Shown: positions 15,203-22,639, numbered from the stretch's first letter. The stretch: 64,000 nucleotides of DNA from Chryseobacterium sp. MEBOG06 (GCF_021869765.1 NZ_CP084580.1:2046001-2110000); one strand, 5' to 3'. Notes: generated by a model from the sequence alone, not told the origin. Translations and numbers: made by a program.

Positions 15203-15510
15203 ATGTCGCATCAACCGTGCATAAGCTTGAGACGGGGCGCATAGACATAGAGCGCGCGATTAATCAGGGCGATATTATCGGGCGTGATGGCATGCCGCTC
15301 ATCGACCACGATTTCCCGCTCATGCTCTAGCGCCTCGATGCGACCAGTGTTCGGTTCGGCCTTGTCTTCCTCGGCAAAAATCTCGCTAGTCAGATAGCCG
15401 ATGTACTCAGCCAGCGTTTCCGTCGCGGTCTCCAAGCGAGCTGTTTCAGCAATCGGTGATAGGGGAGTATTCATGATGTGCTCTTTGTTGTGGGTTCTAT
15501 GGTTTGTCAA
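15203..15510. mobile_element. GC-rich 308-bp insertion with preserved empty site elsewhere
   Basis: The flanks GAGTTATTTATCAATAATTCC (ending 15202) and TTATGAGG (from 15511) are joined directly, with only two extra bases, at 8189-8219 in repeat copy A. The intervening 308 bp are GC-rich (32 of 60 in 15241-15300) and hold one small gene. This is effectively a before/after pair. No terminal repeats or integrase are visible. Confidence 0.7.
15211..15474 (-). CDS. Small GC-rich protein of proteobacterial style, unknown function
   Basis: This protein has 87 residues from the ATG at 15474; an in-frame ATG at 15510 sits at the insertion edge and is less likely. It is helical and acidic (AETARLETATETLAEYIGYL, EIFAEEDKAEPNTGRIEALE) and ends in YVYAPRLKLMHG. 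Codon use is GC-rich and unlike its neighbours. I recall similar small proteins from integrative elements and plasmids of Beta/Gammaproteobacteria, but I cannot name the family. It fills nearly all of the 308-bp inserted segment. Confidence 0.6.
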   Translation of the reverse strand: MNTPLSPIAETARLETATETLAEYIGYLTSEIFAEEDKAEPNTGRIEALEHEREIVVDERHAITPDNIALINRALYVYAPRLKLMHG

Positions 15511-15520
15511 TTATGAGGTT

Positions 15521-15592
15521 TCAAATCTATCATTAAATATAAGGGAGAACAAGAGAAAGACTGTCTGTATTCCGAATAATGACAGATAATTT
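15521..15592. repeat. Island repeat, copy B (~72 bp, truncated)
   Basis: CAAATCTATCATTAAATATA through CTGTCTGTATTCCGAATAAT matches copies A (8223-8340) and C (16766-16890). The right third of the repeat is missing. Confidence 0.75.
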
Positions 15593-15635
15593 ATAGCTTT
15601 AAGTATTTGTTATATGGGTTTTTAGGTGTTTATTC

Positions 15636-15778
15636 TGTATTTTTTAGCAGATTTGCTTTCTTATTGATGATCAAGGCAAGAAATGAAGAAAATGACAGAA
15701 TATATTATATACAGTATGAAAAGAAAAGATGTTGTTGGAAACCATTCAAAAAGTGGTTTTTCCCATAGTTCAGGCGGA
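15636..15778 (-). pseudogene. Partial duplicate of the mnmD 3' end and its downstream flank
   Basis: AGCAGATTTGCTTTCT at 15643 matches 16890-16905 downstream of mnmD. GATGATCAAGGCAAGAA matches GATGATCATGGCAAGAA there. Further right, GTGGTTTTTCCCATAGTTCAGGC at 15753 matches the coding DNA around 17131. Intervening sequence is deleted. Confidence 0.6.
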
Positions 15779-15841
15779 ATCTGATTCCTGACCGATTGCA
15801 GAAGAGAATTCTTCAATGTCTGGGAAATTAATATTTTTCAT
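15770..15841 (-). pseudogene. 5' stub of an 'MKNINFPSIEEF' family gene
   Basis: The reading from 15841 is MKNINFPDIEEFSSAIGQ, then ESDSA and a stop. It matches the first 23 residues of the paralogues at 9634-13538 and is then truncated at the junction with the mnmD duplicate. Confidence 0.8.
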
Positions 15842-15894
15842 AAGATTATTTAGAAAAAATTCTTTTCTTTTTATCATTACTTTGTGCAGATGTT

Positions 15895-16061
15895 TTGCTT
15901 TTTCAATCTGTCCAGCCGATCTGCATAAAACTGTTATCCATACGAATCTGACTGTGAAAAATCATACCCAAGTTTAGGTTCGGGAATCGTATCCCAAGAG
16001 GCAGGAAGTTATGTTCTGCTTCCCAAGCTTTTCTTACTGAAATTGCTGAAAATATTATCTT
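15895..16061 (-). pseudogene. Decayed copy of the TPR-like gene
   Basis: The minus strand reads KKIIFSAISVRKAWEAEHNFLP, aligning with MIISLATSGRKAWESGDIKK...ENDFLP of the intact gene at 9104-9508. The start ATG has become AAG, six codons are deleted, and the frame is lost after FLP. Confidence 0.75.
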
Positions 16062-16072
16062 TTTATGCTTTC

Positions 16073-16729
16073 CTATAGTTTTCCAAGGTCTACTCCTGCA
16101 AAAGGAAATGTAGGGGTGTCCAGTTCACGTAGGATCAGGAGGTGGGGATCAATCTTTACCCGCCGGAGATTTTTAATTGATGGGCTCCCGCCAAGTACAA
16201 GGGCAGGTTCAAAACCATACATCTCATCCGATGCCAATGGTCCATATTTTTTTACAGCACGGTCAAAGAGGAGTTTCCTGTTGATATCATGGTAATCAAA
16301 ATCTTCAGGCTCGCTAGGTCCGAATAAGGATTGAATAGTTATATCTTGTTTTTCCAATGCTTTCGTTTTTAGCCTATTCTTTAGAGCTTGTATTTCGTTA
16401 TGAATGCAAGTCAGAGTAACACTCCGTCCCGTTTTTTCACCGCATAAATAAAGATTTCCAAATGCGGATCTGGCAATGACATGAAAGTTATCAAAATTTT
16501 CAAAAGGTGTCCCCTCCAACCATACGTCCTTAATGTGTTCATAGTCATCAGGGTTAACAGTCCATAATCTACCATTGCCATATCCGGCCCATCCTTCTTC
16601 ACGCCAATAGGTCATTAGAATGGGAGGAAGTATTCCTTCCCATTTAATAAAGCTTGATTCTGGAACTTGAATTCGGTGGGTAGCTTCTCCATTACATTCT
16701 ATGAATAAAGCAAAATCTGCATCTCTCAT
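16073..16729 (-). CDS. GAD-like/DUF1851 immunity protein (Tdi-type)
   Basis: This 218-residue cytoplasmic protein has two recognisable parts. Residues 1-110 are a GAD-like domain (VPESSFIKWEGILPPILMTYW, GWAGYGNGRLWTVNPDDYEH, FHVIARSAFGNLYLCGEKTG). Residues 145-218 are DUF1851 (AVKKYGPLASDEMYGFEPAL, VLGGSPSIKNLRRV, DPHLLILRELDTP). This architecture is that of Tdi1, which neutralises the type VI DNase effector Tde1. No toxin gene adjoins it here, so it would be an orphan immunity gene. One N-terminal and two C-terminal relics of the same family lie in the island. The intact copy lies nearest to mnmD and is preceded by repeat copy C. Confidence 0.85.
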   Translation of the reverse strand: MRDADFALFIECNGEATHRIQVPESSFIKWEGILPPILMTYWREEGWAGYGNGRLWTVNPDDYEHIKDVWLEGTPFENFDNFHVIARSAFGNLYLCGEKTGRSVTLTCIHNEIQALKNRLKTKALEKQDITIQSLFGPSEPEDFDYHDINRKLLFDRAVKKYGPLASDEMYGFEPALVLGGSPSIKNLRRVKIDPHLLILRELDTPTFPFAGVDLGKL

Positions 16730-16765
16730 TTGTATTTTGTTATAATGTTTGGTAGTAATGACGAT

Positions 16766-16890
16766 TCAAATCTATCATTAAATGTCATGAGAGGCAAGAG
16801 AAAGGCTGGCTGTATTCCGAATAATGACAGACTAATTGGAAGAATAAGTGGCTAAGTGGGGGCTCTGTTAGTGGGGGGCTGCTGTTTTTA
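16766..16890. repeat. Island repeat, copy C (~125 bp)
   Basis: This copy lies just upstream of the intact GAD-like gene. It shares CAAATCTATCATTAAATGTC, CTGTATTCCGAATAATGACAG and GTGGCTAAGTGGGGGCTCTG with copy A at 8223-8340, and part of it with copy B. Confidence 0.8.
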
Positions 16891-16968
16891 GCAAATTTGC
16901 TTTCTCCGATCTTCCGGATGATGATCATGGCAAGAATGGAGAAAGCAGTATCATATATAAAGGAGCTT

Positions 16969-17643
16969 TTACAGTTTCACTGCATTAATCATCTCCCTTT
17001 TTCCCGGAGGTCCCTGCTTCTTTTCCACCTCAAAGTTGAGTTCCTGAAGAATTCTTCTTACACTCCCTTTGGAAGAGTAGGTTGTTAATAATCCGTTAAT
17101 GGCCATTTTGTCCGATACGAGTTCAAATAATGGTTTTTCCCAAAGATCAGGCTGTACTCTTGCGCCAAAACAGTCGAAGTAAACAAGGTTGATTTTAGGC
17201 AGATCAATGTTCTTTAGGTCGAAAAAATCACATTCTATCTTTTTTAGATTGAATCCACTAATGATTTCCACTGGTTTTTCCCAATCTGCCAGATGAATTT
17301 TCTGATAAATATTCTTAAACTCTGGGTTATCAAAATGTTCAAAATAAGCCAAATCGTTTATTTCGGATTCATTTATGGGGTGTTTTTCAAGCGAAAAATA
17401 ATTGATGACATGATTTTTGTCAGTTTTTAAATATTCATTAATTGTTACTAAAACATTCAAACCTGTTCCAAAACCGAGTTCTAAAATATTAATTTCGCAA
17501 TCATTTATTAAGTTTAATCCATTTTTGATAAACACGTGTTCTGCTTCCTGAAGCGCTCCGTGGTGAGAATGGTAGTTTTCGTTTAAATCATTGATAAACA
17601 ATGTTTTACTTCCGTCGTTTGTGGTCTTAATCTCTCTTTTCAA
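16969..17643 (-). CDS. mnmD: tRNA (mnm5s2U34) methyltransferase MnmD, TTG start
   Basis: This SAM-dependent enzyme catalyses the last methylation forming mnm5s2U at the tRNA wobble position. In this phylum MnmD is a stand-alone protein not fused to MnmC's oxidase. The 224 residues contain the SAM-binding ILELGFGTGLNVLVT (about 53-67), the acidic YFSLEKHP, DFFDLKNIDLPKINLVYFDC (DUF752-type) and the C-terminal KKQGPPGKREM signature. The start codon is TTG at 17643; no upstream ATG is in frame and the N-terminus matches the family. A TAAATTTG element at 17657-17664 would give a very short leader. It borders the accessory island, and its 3' end was partly duplicated at about 15636-15778. Confidence 0.92.
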   Translation of the reverse strand: MKREIKTTNDGSKTLFINDLNENYHSHHGALQEAEHVFIKNGLNLINDCEINILELGFGTGLNVLVTINEYLKTDKNHVINYFSLEKHPINESEINDLAYFEHFDNPEFKNIYQKIHLADWEKPVEIISGFNLKKIECDFFDLKNIDLPKINLVYFDCFGARVQPDLWEKPLFELVSDKMAINGLLTTYSSKGSVRRILQELNFEVEKKQGPPGKREMINAVKL

Positions 17644-17656
17644 GCTATTTTTTTGT

Positions 17657-17664
17657 CAAATTTA
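17657..17664 (-). promoter_or_regulatory. Bacteroidota -7 element for mnmD
   Basis: TAAATTTG on the minus strand is an exact TAnnTTTG match 13 bases before the TTG start. No good -33 TTTG is present, and the leader would be only a few bases. Confidence 0.5.
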
Positions 17665-17695
17665 CTCTAAAATTTTTATATTTAGAAAATTATGT

Positions 17696-17703
17696 TAAAT
17701 TTG
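17696..17703 (+). promoter_or_regulatory. Bacteroidota -7 element for ilvE
   Basis: TAAATTTG is an exact TAnnTTTG match 25 bases before the ilvE ATG. A TTTT tract lies at the expected -33 distance (17673-17676), close to TTTG. Confidence 0.55.
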
Positions 17704-17728
17704 TAGAACATCGTAAAAATTTTAAAAA

Positions 17729-18799
17729 ATGATAATTCAAAAAACTGAAAACTCCAGAATTTCTACATTTGACCCAAACAATTTTTCATTTGGTGGTACT
17801 TTTATTGATCATATGATTATATGCGAGTATGAAGATGGGAAATGGGGAGATGTGAAATTAGTTCCTTACGGTCCCATTCCATTTACACCTGCCATGATGG
17901 GGGTAAACTATGGACAAGCTTGTTTTGAAGGCATGAAAGCTTATAAAGACAAAGACGGGCAGGTTTTACTTTTCAGGCCTGAAAAGAATTTTGAACGTAT
18001 CAATAAATCAGCAAAGCGTCTTGCTATGCCTGAAGTGACAGAAGAAATGTTTTTAGACGGATTAAAAGCATTAGTAGATATTGATAGAGCGTGGATTCCT
18101 CAGGGAGAAGGAATGTCTTTATATATCAGACCATTGATTTTTGCTACAGAGGAAGCTTTGAAAGCAAGAGTTTCTAATAAATATATGTTTGCTATTGTAG
18201 CAACACCAGCGAAAAGCTACTACTCAGAACCAGTTTCTGTTAAAATTTCTGACCACTACTCAAGAGCAGCAAACGGTGGAGTAGGTTCTGCTAAAGCAGC
18301 AGGAAACTATGCCGCTTCTTTCTACCCAACACAGTTGGCTATTGAAGAAGGTTACGAGCAAATCATCTGGACTGATGATGCTACACACGAGTATTTCGAA
18401 GAGAGTGGTACTATGAACGTGTTTGTAAGAATCAATGATACCATCTATACGCCGCCAACTTCTGAGAAGATCCTTGACGGAGTTACAAGAGACAGTTTCA
18501 TCCAACTGGCTAAGAAGAGAGGGATTGAAGTAAAAGTGGAACCTATTGCTGTAAAAACAGTAATTGAAGCTTTGAAAGAAGGTGCTCTTAAAGAAGTATG
18601 GGGAGTAGGTACTGCAGTAGTAACCACGCAGTTTCAGGCGTTAGGATACCAAGGTGAGAAACTTGAGCTTCCAAGACTTTCTGATGAAGAGAGCTATGCA
18701 GCGACCCTTAAGAAAGACTTGGTAGATTTACAGAACAATCTTTCTGAAGATCCATTCGGATGGAGAGTTGTAGTAAACCACGTTTTGGAAACAGTTTAA
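17729..18799 (+). CDS. ilvE: Branched-chain amino acid aminotransferase
   Basis: This cytoplasmic PLP enzyme (fold type IV) transfers amino groups between glutamate and the keto acids of leucine, isoleucine and valine. At 356 residues it matches the long bacterial BCAT form. Motifs: NYGQACFEGMKAY near the N-terminus, LYIRPLIFATE, the PLP lysine in VGSAKAAGNYAAS, FEESGTMNVFV, and DGVTRDSFIQLAKKRG before the final VVTTQFQALGYQG. It is divergent from mnmD and followed by a clear terminator, so it is monocistronic. Confidence 0.95.
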   Translation: MIIQKTENSRISTFDPNNFSFGGTFIDHMIICEYEDGKWGDVKLVPYGPIPFTPAMMGVNYGQACFEGMKAYKDKDGQVLLFRPEKNFERINKSAKRLAMPEVTEEMFLDGLKALVDIDRAWIPQGEGMSLYIRPLIFATEEALKARVSNKYMFAIVATPAKSYYSEPVSVKISDHYSRAANGGVGSAKAAGNYAASFYPTQLAIEEGYEQIIWTDDATHEYFEESGTMNVFVRINDTIYTPPTSEKILDGVTRDSFIQLAKKRGIEVKVEPIAVKTVIEALKEGALKEVWGVGTAVVTTQFQALGYQGEKLELPRLSDEESYAATLKKDLVDLQNNLSEDPFGWRVVVNHVLETV

Positions 18800-18824
18800 T
18801 CATTAACTGAACAAAATCATATAG

Positions 18825-18850
18825 AAGCCGGAGTTTTTCCGGCCTTTTTT
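18825..18850 (+). terminator. Rho-independent terminator of ilvE
   Basis: The stem GCCGGA/TCCGGC with a five-base loop is followed by CTTTTTTATA, 26 bases after the stop codon. Confidence 0.85.
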
Positions 18851-19027
18851 ATAAAAACTCAATGATCATAAGCCAGCGCGGTTTTTCCCGGAAAACGGAA
18901 TTGACCAAACGTTTCAGTAATTACAGTATAAAAAAGCTGCGATGTATATTCAAGACTGAAATTTTTAAACTAACTTGCAGTGATCGTTATATTGAAATTG
19001 ACCGATTTATATATTTCTTCTTCAAGT

Positions 19028-19059
19028 TTTGTAATTGATTCATGAAATGTGTATTTTCG
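19028..19059 (+). promoter_or_regulatory. Bacteroidota promoter for the GldI-like gene
   Basis: TTTG (19028-19031), a 20-base spacer and TATTTTCG (19052-19059, seven of eight matches to TAnnTTTG) lie just before the ATG at 19069. This argues against the upstream in-frame ATG at 19042, which would fall inside the promoter. Confidence 0.6.
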
Positions 19060-19068
19060 CAAAAGTTT

Positions 19069-19581
19069 ATGAAAAAATTACTCTTCATATCAGCCATAAG
19101 TCTGTTGAGCTGTAACAGAAATACCCAGACGGCCCATCCTCCGGTAGGAGGTGTTTTAAGCCAAAAAGATCTGGATGTTTCTAAAAACAGGATGAAAAAT
19201 CTGAACAGCATAGAAAGAGGCCAGATTCAGGATTGGATTGGTGGTCAGTCTGTGAAGTATTATCCTACACAGCTTAATTACTGGGTGACAGTACAAGGTT
19301 ATGATCAGAGAGAAAGGAGAGCAGATAACAGTCTGATTTCTTACTCATATGATATTTATGATTTTGATGAAACCAAAATCTACGACCAGCCTATTGAAAG
19401 AAGAGAAGCCAAGTTTGGCCATTTTGATGAACTGAAAGCGGTGGAAAATGCTTTGCGTTTTATACATGATGGAGAGGAAGTAACGCTTTTGGTGCCGTCT
19501 TCTTTGGCTTACGGAACTTTCGGAGACGAAAAGAAAATAGATAACGACATCCCATTAATCATAAAATTAAAAGCTTTATAA
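19069..19581 (+). CDS. gldI: GldI-like FKBP-type peptidyl-prolyl isomerase lipoprotein
   Basis: This 170-residue lipoprotein starts from the ATG at 19069. The signal peptide ends in the lipobox LLSC, so it should be membrane-anchored in the periplasm. Residues about 60-170 form an FKBP domain ending in EEVTLLVPSSLAYG and IPLIIKLKAL, typical of GldI. GldI is linked to gliding motility and the type IX secretion apparatus. Here no other gld gene is adjacent, so the name is moderately supported. It is followed after three bases by a second isomerase gene, so the two form an operon for envelope protein folding. Confidence 0.8.
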   Translation: MKKLLFISAISLLSCNRNTQTAHPPVGGVLSQKDLDVSKNRMKNLNSIERGQIQDWIGGQSVKYYPTQLNYWVTVQGYDQRERRADNSLISYSYDIYDFDETKIYDQPIERREAKFGHFDELKAVENALRFIHDGEEVTLLVPSSLAYGTFGDEKKIDNDIPLIIKLKAL

Positions 19582-19584
19582 TAC

Positions 19585-20700
19585 ATGAATTTGTTTAACA
19601 AGAATATAATTCTGGCAGCGGCAAGTATTTCGCTGATGAGTTGTACCCCAATTTATAAAAAAATGAACGTAGACAAAGAAACTTACGAAGGTCTTAATGA
19701 CGGACTTTATGCTAATCTTCAAACCACAAAAGGGAACATGATTGTGAAGCTTGAAGACAAGAAAGCACCAGTAACTGTAGCCAACTTTATCGGTCTTGCA
19801 GAAGGAAAAATCGATAACAAAGCTAAGGCTAAAGGAGTTCCTTACTATGACGGAACTATTTTCCACAGAGTAATCAAAGATTTCATGATTCAGGGAGGTG
19901 ACCCTCAGGGAACTGGAATGGGAGACCCAGGATATAAATTCGAGGATGAAAGAAATGACCTTAAACATACAGGAAAAGGAATTCTTTCTATGGCGAACTC
20001 CGGACCTAATACTAACGGTTCTCAGTTTTTCATCACAGAAGTAGCTACTCCATGGTTAGACGGAAGACACACAATCTTTGGAAAAGTAGTAAAAGGAACT
20101 GAAGTGATTGACACTATTGCCAATGTAGAAAAAGGAGCTCAGGATAAGCCTAAAACTGATATCGTTTTGGAGAAAGTTTCTGTGTTCGGAAAAGGTGATG
20201 AGTACAAGCATTATGATGCAGCAAAGACTTTCAACGAAGGAAAATCTAAAATTGCAGAAAACAATAAAGCTTTCATCGCTAAAGAAGAAGCTGAAAAAAA
20301 GAAAAAAGAAGAAGAATTCAAAGCAAACCAGGAGAAATTAGTTGAAAATCTAAAAGCTGGTATGCAGAAAACCGAATCAGGTCTTTACTATAAAATTACA
20401 AAAACAGCTGAGGGTAAAGCTCCAAAAGCTGGTGATAACGTATCTGTACACTATGCAGGTAAGTTAGTAGACGGAACTGAGTTCGATTCTTCATTCAAGA
20501 GAAATGAGCCAATCGATATTCCAATCGGAATGGGGAGAGTAATCAAGGGATGGGATGAAGGTATCCTGTTGTTAAAAGAAGGTGAAACTGCTACATTATT
20601 GATCCCGCCAGCAATGGGTTACGGAGAAAGAGGAGCAGGAGGAGTGATCCCGCCAAACTCTTGGTTAGTTTTCGATGTTGAGCTTGTAAAAGTAAAATAA
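19585..20700 (+). CDS. Cyclophilin-FKBP fusion peptidyl-prolyl isomerase lipoprotein
   Basis: This 371-residue double isomerase has a lipobox (ISLMSC) placing it in the envelope. Residues about 45-205 are a cyclophilin domain (YYDGTIFHRVIKDFMIQGGD, FEDERNDLKHTGKGILSMAN, NGSQFFITEVATPWLDGRHT, FGKVVKGTEVIDTI). A charged coiled-coil linker (KEEAEKKKKEEEFKANQEK) follows, and residues about 275-371 are an FKBP domain (GDNVSVHYAGKLVDGTEFDS, IPIGMGRVIKGWDEGI, IPPAMGYGERGAGGVIPPN). Both catalytic domains look intact. It is cotranscribed with the GldI-like gene three bases upstream. Confidence 0.93.
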   Translation: MNLFNKNIILAAASISLMSCTPIYKKMNVDKETYEGLNDGLYANLQTTKGNMIVKLEDKKAPVTVANFIGLAEGKIDNKAKAKGVPYYDGTIFHRVIKDFMIQGGDPQGTGMGDPGYKFEDERNDLKHTGKGILSMANSGPNTNGSQFFITEVATPWLDGRHTIFGKVVKGTEVIDTIANVEKGAQDKPKTDIVLEKVSVFGKGDEYKHYDAAKTFNEGKSKIAENNKAFIAKEEAEKKKKEEEFKANQEKLVENLKAGMQKTESGLYYKITKTAEGKAPKAGDNVSVHYAGKLVDGTEFDSSFKRNEPIDIPIGMGRVIKGWDEGILLLKEGETATLLIPPAMGYGERGAGGVIPPNSWLVFDVELVKVK

Positions 20701-20722
20701 TTGAATCTTTTTTAAGATATAT

Positions 20723-20749
20723 AACCGCCCCGCAAGGGGTGGTTTTTTT
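20723..20749 (+). terminator. Terminator after the isomerase operon
   Basis: The nine-pair stem AACCGCCCC/GGGGTGGTT (one G-T pair) closes on a stable GCAA tetraloop and is followed by TTTTT. Confidence 0.9.
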
Positions 20750-20779
20750 GTAGATAATTTTAATGCTAAGGATATAGAG

Positions 20780-21367
20780 ATGAGAATAAAATTAATGGTA
20801 TTAGTGATTTCACTTTTTTCAGTTTTATCTTTTGGTCAGACTAAGGAAATAGATTATGAATCGGGAATAAAAAAAGAGTTTACCTCTTTTTTTGAAAGTA
20901 TAAAAGACAAGAATATTGAAAATGCTGTCAATTTCATTTATTCCAAATATTTGAATCTGATAGGTAGAGATCAAATGATTAAAGTTTTAACCCTGAGTTA
21001 TAATAATCCCGCTTTTATAATTGATATTCAGGATTTTAAAATAGATAATATTGAAGCTCCTCAGTTAATTGAAGGAGAATATTTTTCAATAACAAATTAT
21101 TCTTTTAAAATGCAGTTTAAAGTGGATTGGAAAGTTATTCATAATCCGGAACTCGTAAAGGAAAAAATAAATGGCACATTAGTATCCAAATATGGAAAAG
21201 AAAATGTTGCGAATTTCAATAATGGAGATTATTATATGGTAGATGCCCATATGAAAGCCTGCGCTGTTTCAAAGGACGAAAAAAAATGGAAATTTCTGAT
21301 TCTTGAAGAAAATTATAAACCTGTGCTTAAAGGGATTTTACCACAAAAAATTCTTGACAAATTTTAG
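20780..21367 (+). CDS. Exported protein of unknown function
   Basis: This 195-residue protein has a signal peptide ending VLSFGQ (about residue 20). The mature part begins with a helical stretch (KKEFTSFFESIKDKNIENAV) and continues as alternating strands (FIIDIQDFKIDNIEAPQL, NYSFKMQFKVDWKVI) ending in DEKKWKFLILEENYK. The pattern resembles small NTF2-like exported domains, but I recognise no family. It lies downstream of a strong terminator, so it has its own promoter. Confidence 0.65.
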   Translation: MRIKLMVLVISLFSVLSFGQTKEIDYESGIKKEFTSFFESIKDKNIENAVNFIYSKYLNLIGRDQMIKVLTLSYNNPAFIIDIQDFKIDNIEAPQLIEGEYFSITNYSFKMQFKVDWKVIHNPELVKEKINGTLVSKYGKENVANFNNGDYYMVDAHMKACAVSKDEKKWKFLILEENYKPVLKGILPQKILDKF

Positions 21368-21497
21368 AGATCACTATTGGAAAATATTCTGAAAATTCAG
21401 CCTTTTTATTTTGTATTGAAGTATCGTGGAAATACGGATTTCTGTAAATGGAATTTATTTCTATCTTTATGAATCACCTAAAAACAAAAAAAAAAAT

Positions 21498-21719
21498 ATG
21501 TTCGATCTAAATTATGATTTGATAAAACAGGAAATTGAATCTCAAACCTGTAAAGAACATGGGCTGCATCCTGAATTTGTAAAAACAGATGAAGGATTTG
21601 GAATAAAAGCCTGTTGTGATCCATTCAGGGTAGAATTAGTAGAAAAGTCTGAAAAAATGGTTGAGGAAGAAACGAAAAAATTCCTTGATAAAATGATGAA
21701 AGATATATTTAATGAGTAA
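21498..21719 (+). CDS. Small cytoplasmic protein of unknown function
   Basis: This protein has 73 residues from the ATG at 21498; the longer frame from 21426 has an unlikely, lysine-rich N-terminus. It has a short Cys-containing core (CKEHGLHPEFV, GFGIKACCDPFRVEL) and a helical, charged C-terminus (KFLDKMMKDIFNE). Three cysteines in 30 residues hint at metal or redox chemistry, but nothing more can be said. A strong terminator follows 21 bases later. Confidence 0.55.
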   Translation: MFDLNYDLIKQEIESQTCKEHGLHPEFVKTDEGFGIKACCDPFRVELVEKSEKMVEEETKKFLDKMMKDIFNE

Positions 21720-21739
21720 GATAGTCTGATTAAAACTAA

Positions 21740-21766
21740 AAAAACCGCCCCAAAAGGGCGGTTTTT
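21740..21766 (+). terminator. Rho-independent terminator
   Basis: The 11-bp stem AAAAACCGCCC/GGGCGGTTTTT with a five-base loop lies between the small Cys-rich gene and the convergent membrane protein gene. It can act in both directions. Confidence 0.85.
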
Positions 21767-21787
21767 CAGTAAAAGAAAGATTAAAAG

Positions 21788-22033
21788 TTATATGTTTCTG
21801 CTCGATCTCTTCTTCATACTTGTTCCGGCTAAGGAACTGATGAATACAAGGCCAAAGCCAATATAAGCGGCAAAAGCCGTCAGATATATTATTAAGCTGT
21901 TAAAGCTTGGTTTTGAGGTGTATACTAACACTGAAAAGGCAGCAAAACTCAACACCAATAACAGGCTCCAGATATGCATTTTTGCAGCGTCTTCATTTCT
22001 CTTAAAAATCATTTCAAAAAAGTCTCTCATCAT
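21788..22033 (-). CDS. Small two-helix membrane protein
   Basis: This 81-residue protein has two hydrophobic helices (about 20-37 and 47-68), a charged N-terminus (RDFFEMIFKRNEDAA) and a basic C-terminal tail (KKRSSRNI). Two adjacent ATGs (22033, 22030) are possible starts. No family is recognised. It is convergent with the upstream small gene and flanked by a long structured spacer. Confidence 0.6.
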   Translation of the reverse strand: MMRDFFEMIFKRNEDAAKMHIWSLLLVLSFAAFSVLVYTSKPSFNSLIIYLTAFAAYIGFGLVFISSLAGTSMKKRSSRNI

Positions 22034-22639
22034 TACAACATTTTAAGGGTTATACATTAATTAATAGTATAAAGCAACGCAGTCATTACGGTAAAAAGAA
22101 TGATATATTCTCTTACTGGGCTAAGGTTCGCGATGGCTTTGCCATTTATACAAATATTATTACACCGGATCAAAAATCCGGAATAGATAATCAATTTTTA
22201 GAATCACTGCTGCGTGATTCGAGGGTGATGACACCAGTCAGATACGGGGCATAAAACTGCTGTGAAAAATCAACGGGAGGGTTAATTTTTCACGTTCCCG
22301 TATCTTTTACGGCATCGTAGAAAAAAAAGGATTCATATACATCAATATGAATTTGAATCAGTGGAAAACTGAAAATCCACAGAAAACCTTTTTTCTCATC
22401 CTTAGTGTTTTTTTAATTTTTTCTCAAAAAAGTAGATGCCAATATCATGCCAAAGTGATATTTCTTCGGTTAACACTTTGTTTTTAAGACTTGTAGGGTC
22501 TTGTTTTTAGTGTCAATTTCGTTTTATTTCCTTAAACAAAGAAAAATTCTCTAATTTTAAGGGCTAATAATCTGAAACGAAGAAAATATTACGGCAGTTT
22601 TTTTTGTAATTTAAAATACTTTATAGGACCTTTTTTAAA
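22034..22639. other. 606-bp gene-free region with several hairpins
   Basis: No credible reading frame was found. Four inverted repeats are visible: ATGGC/GCCAT (22133-22145), CCGGAT/ATCCGG (22165-22181), a long pair GATACGGG (about 22232) with CCCGTATC (about 22297) enclosing TGAAAAAT/ATTTTTCA, and ATTCATAT/ATATGAAT (about 22332-22355). This density is unusual for a spacer here. It may hold a structured RNA or a decayed mobile element. Confidence 0.45.

Larger units (their letters stand above)
15511..16072. other. Gene-free region made of four gene or repeat relics
   Basis: From left to right this region holds island repeat copy B (15521-15592), a duplicate of the mnmD 3' end (about 15636-15778), a 23-codon stub of the MKNINF family (15770-15841) and a decayed TPR-like gene (15895-16061). 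No intact gene was found. Confidence 0.7.

Noticed and set aside
15203..15510. Integron-like gene cassette with an attC site
   Set aside because: The insertion is cassette-sized with one gene, but no attC-like core (RYYYAAC/GTTRRRY) inverted repeat was found at its edges.
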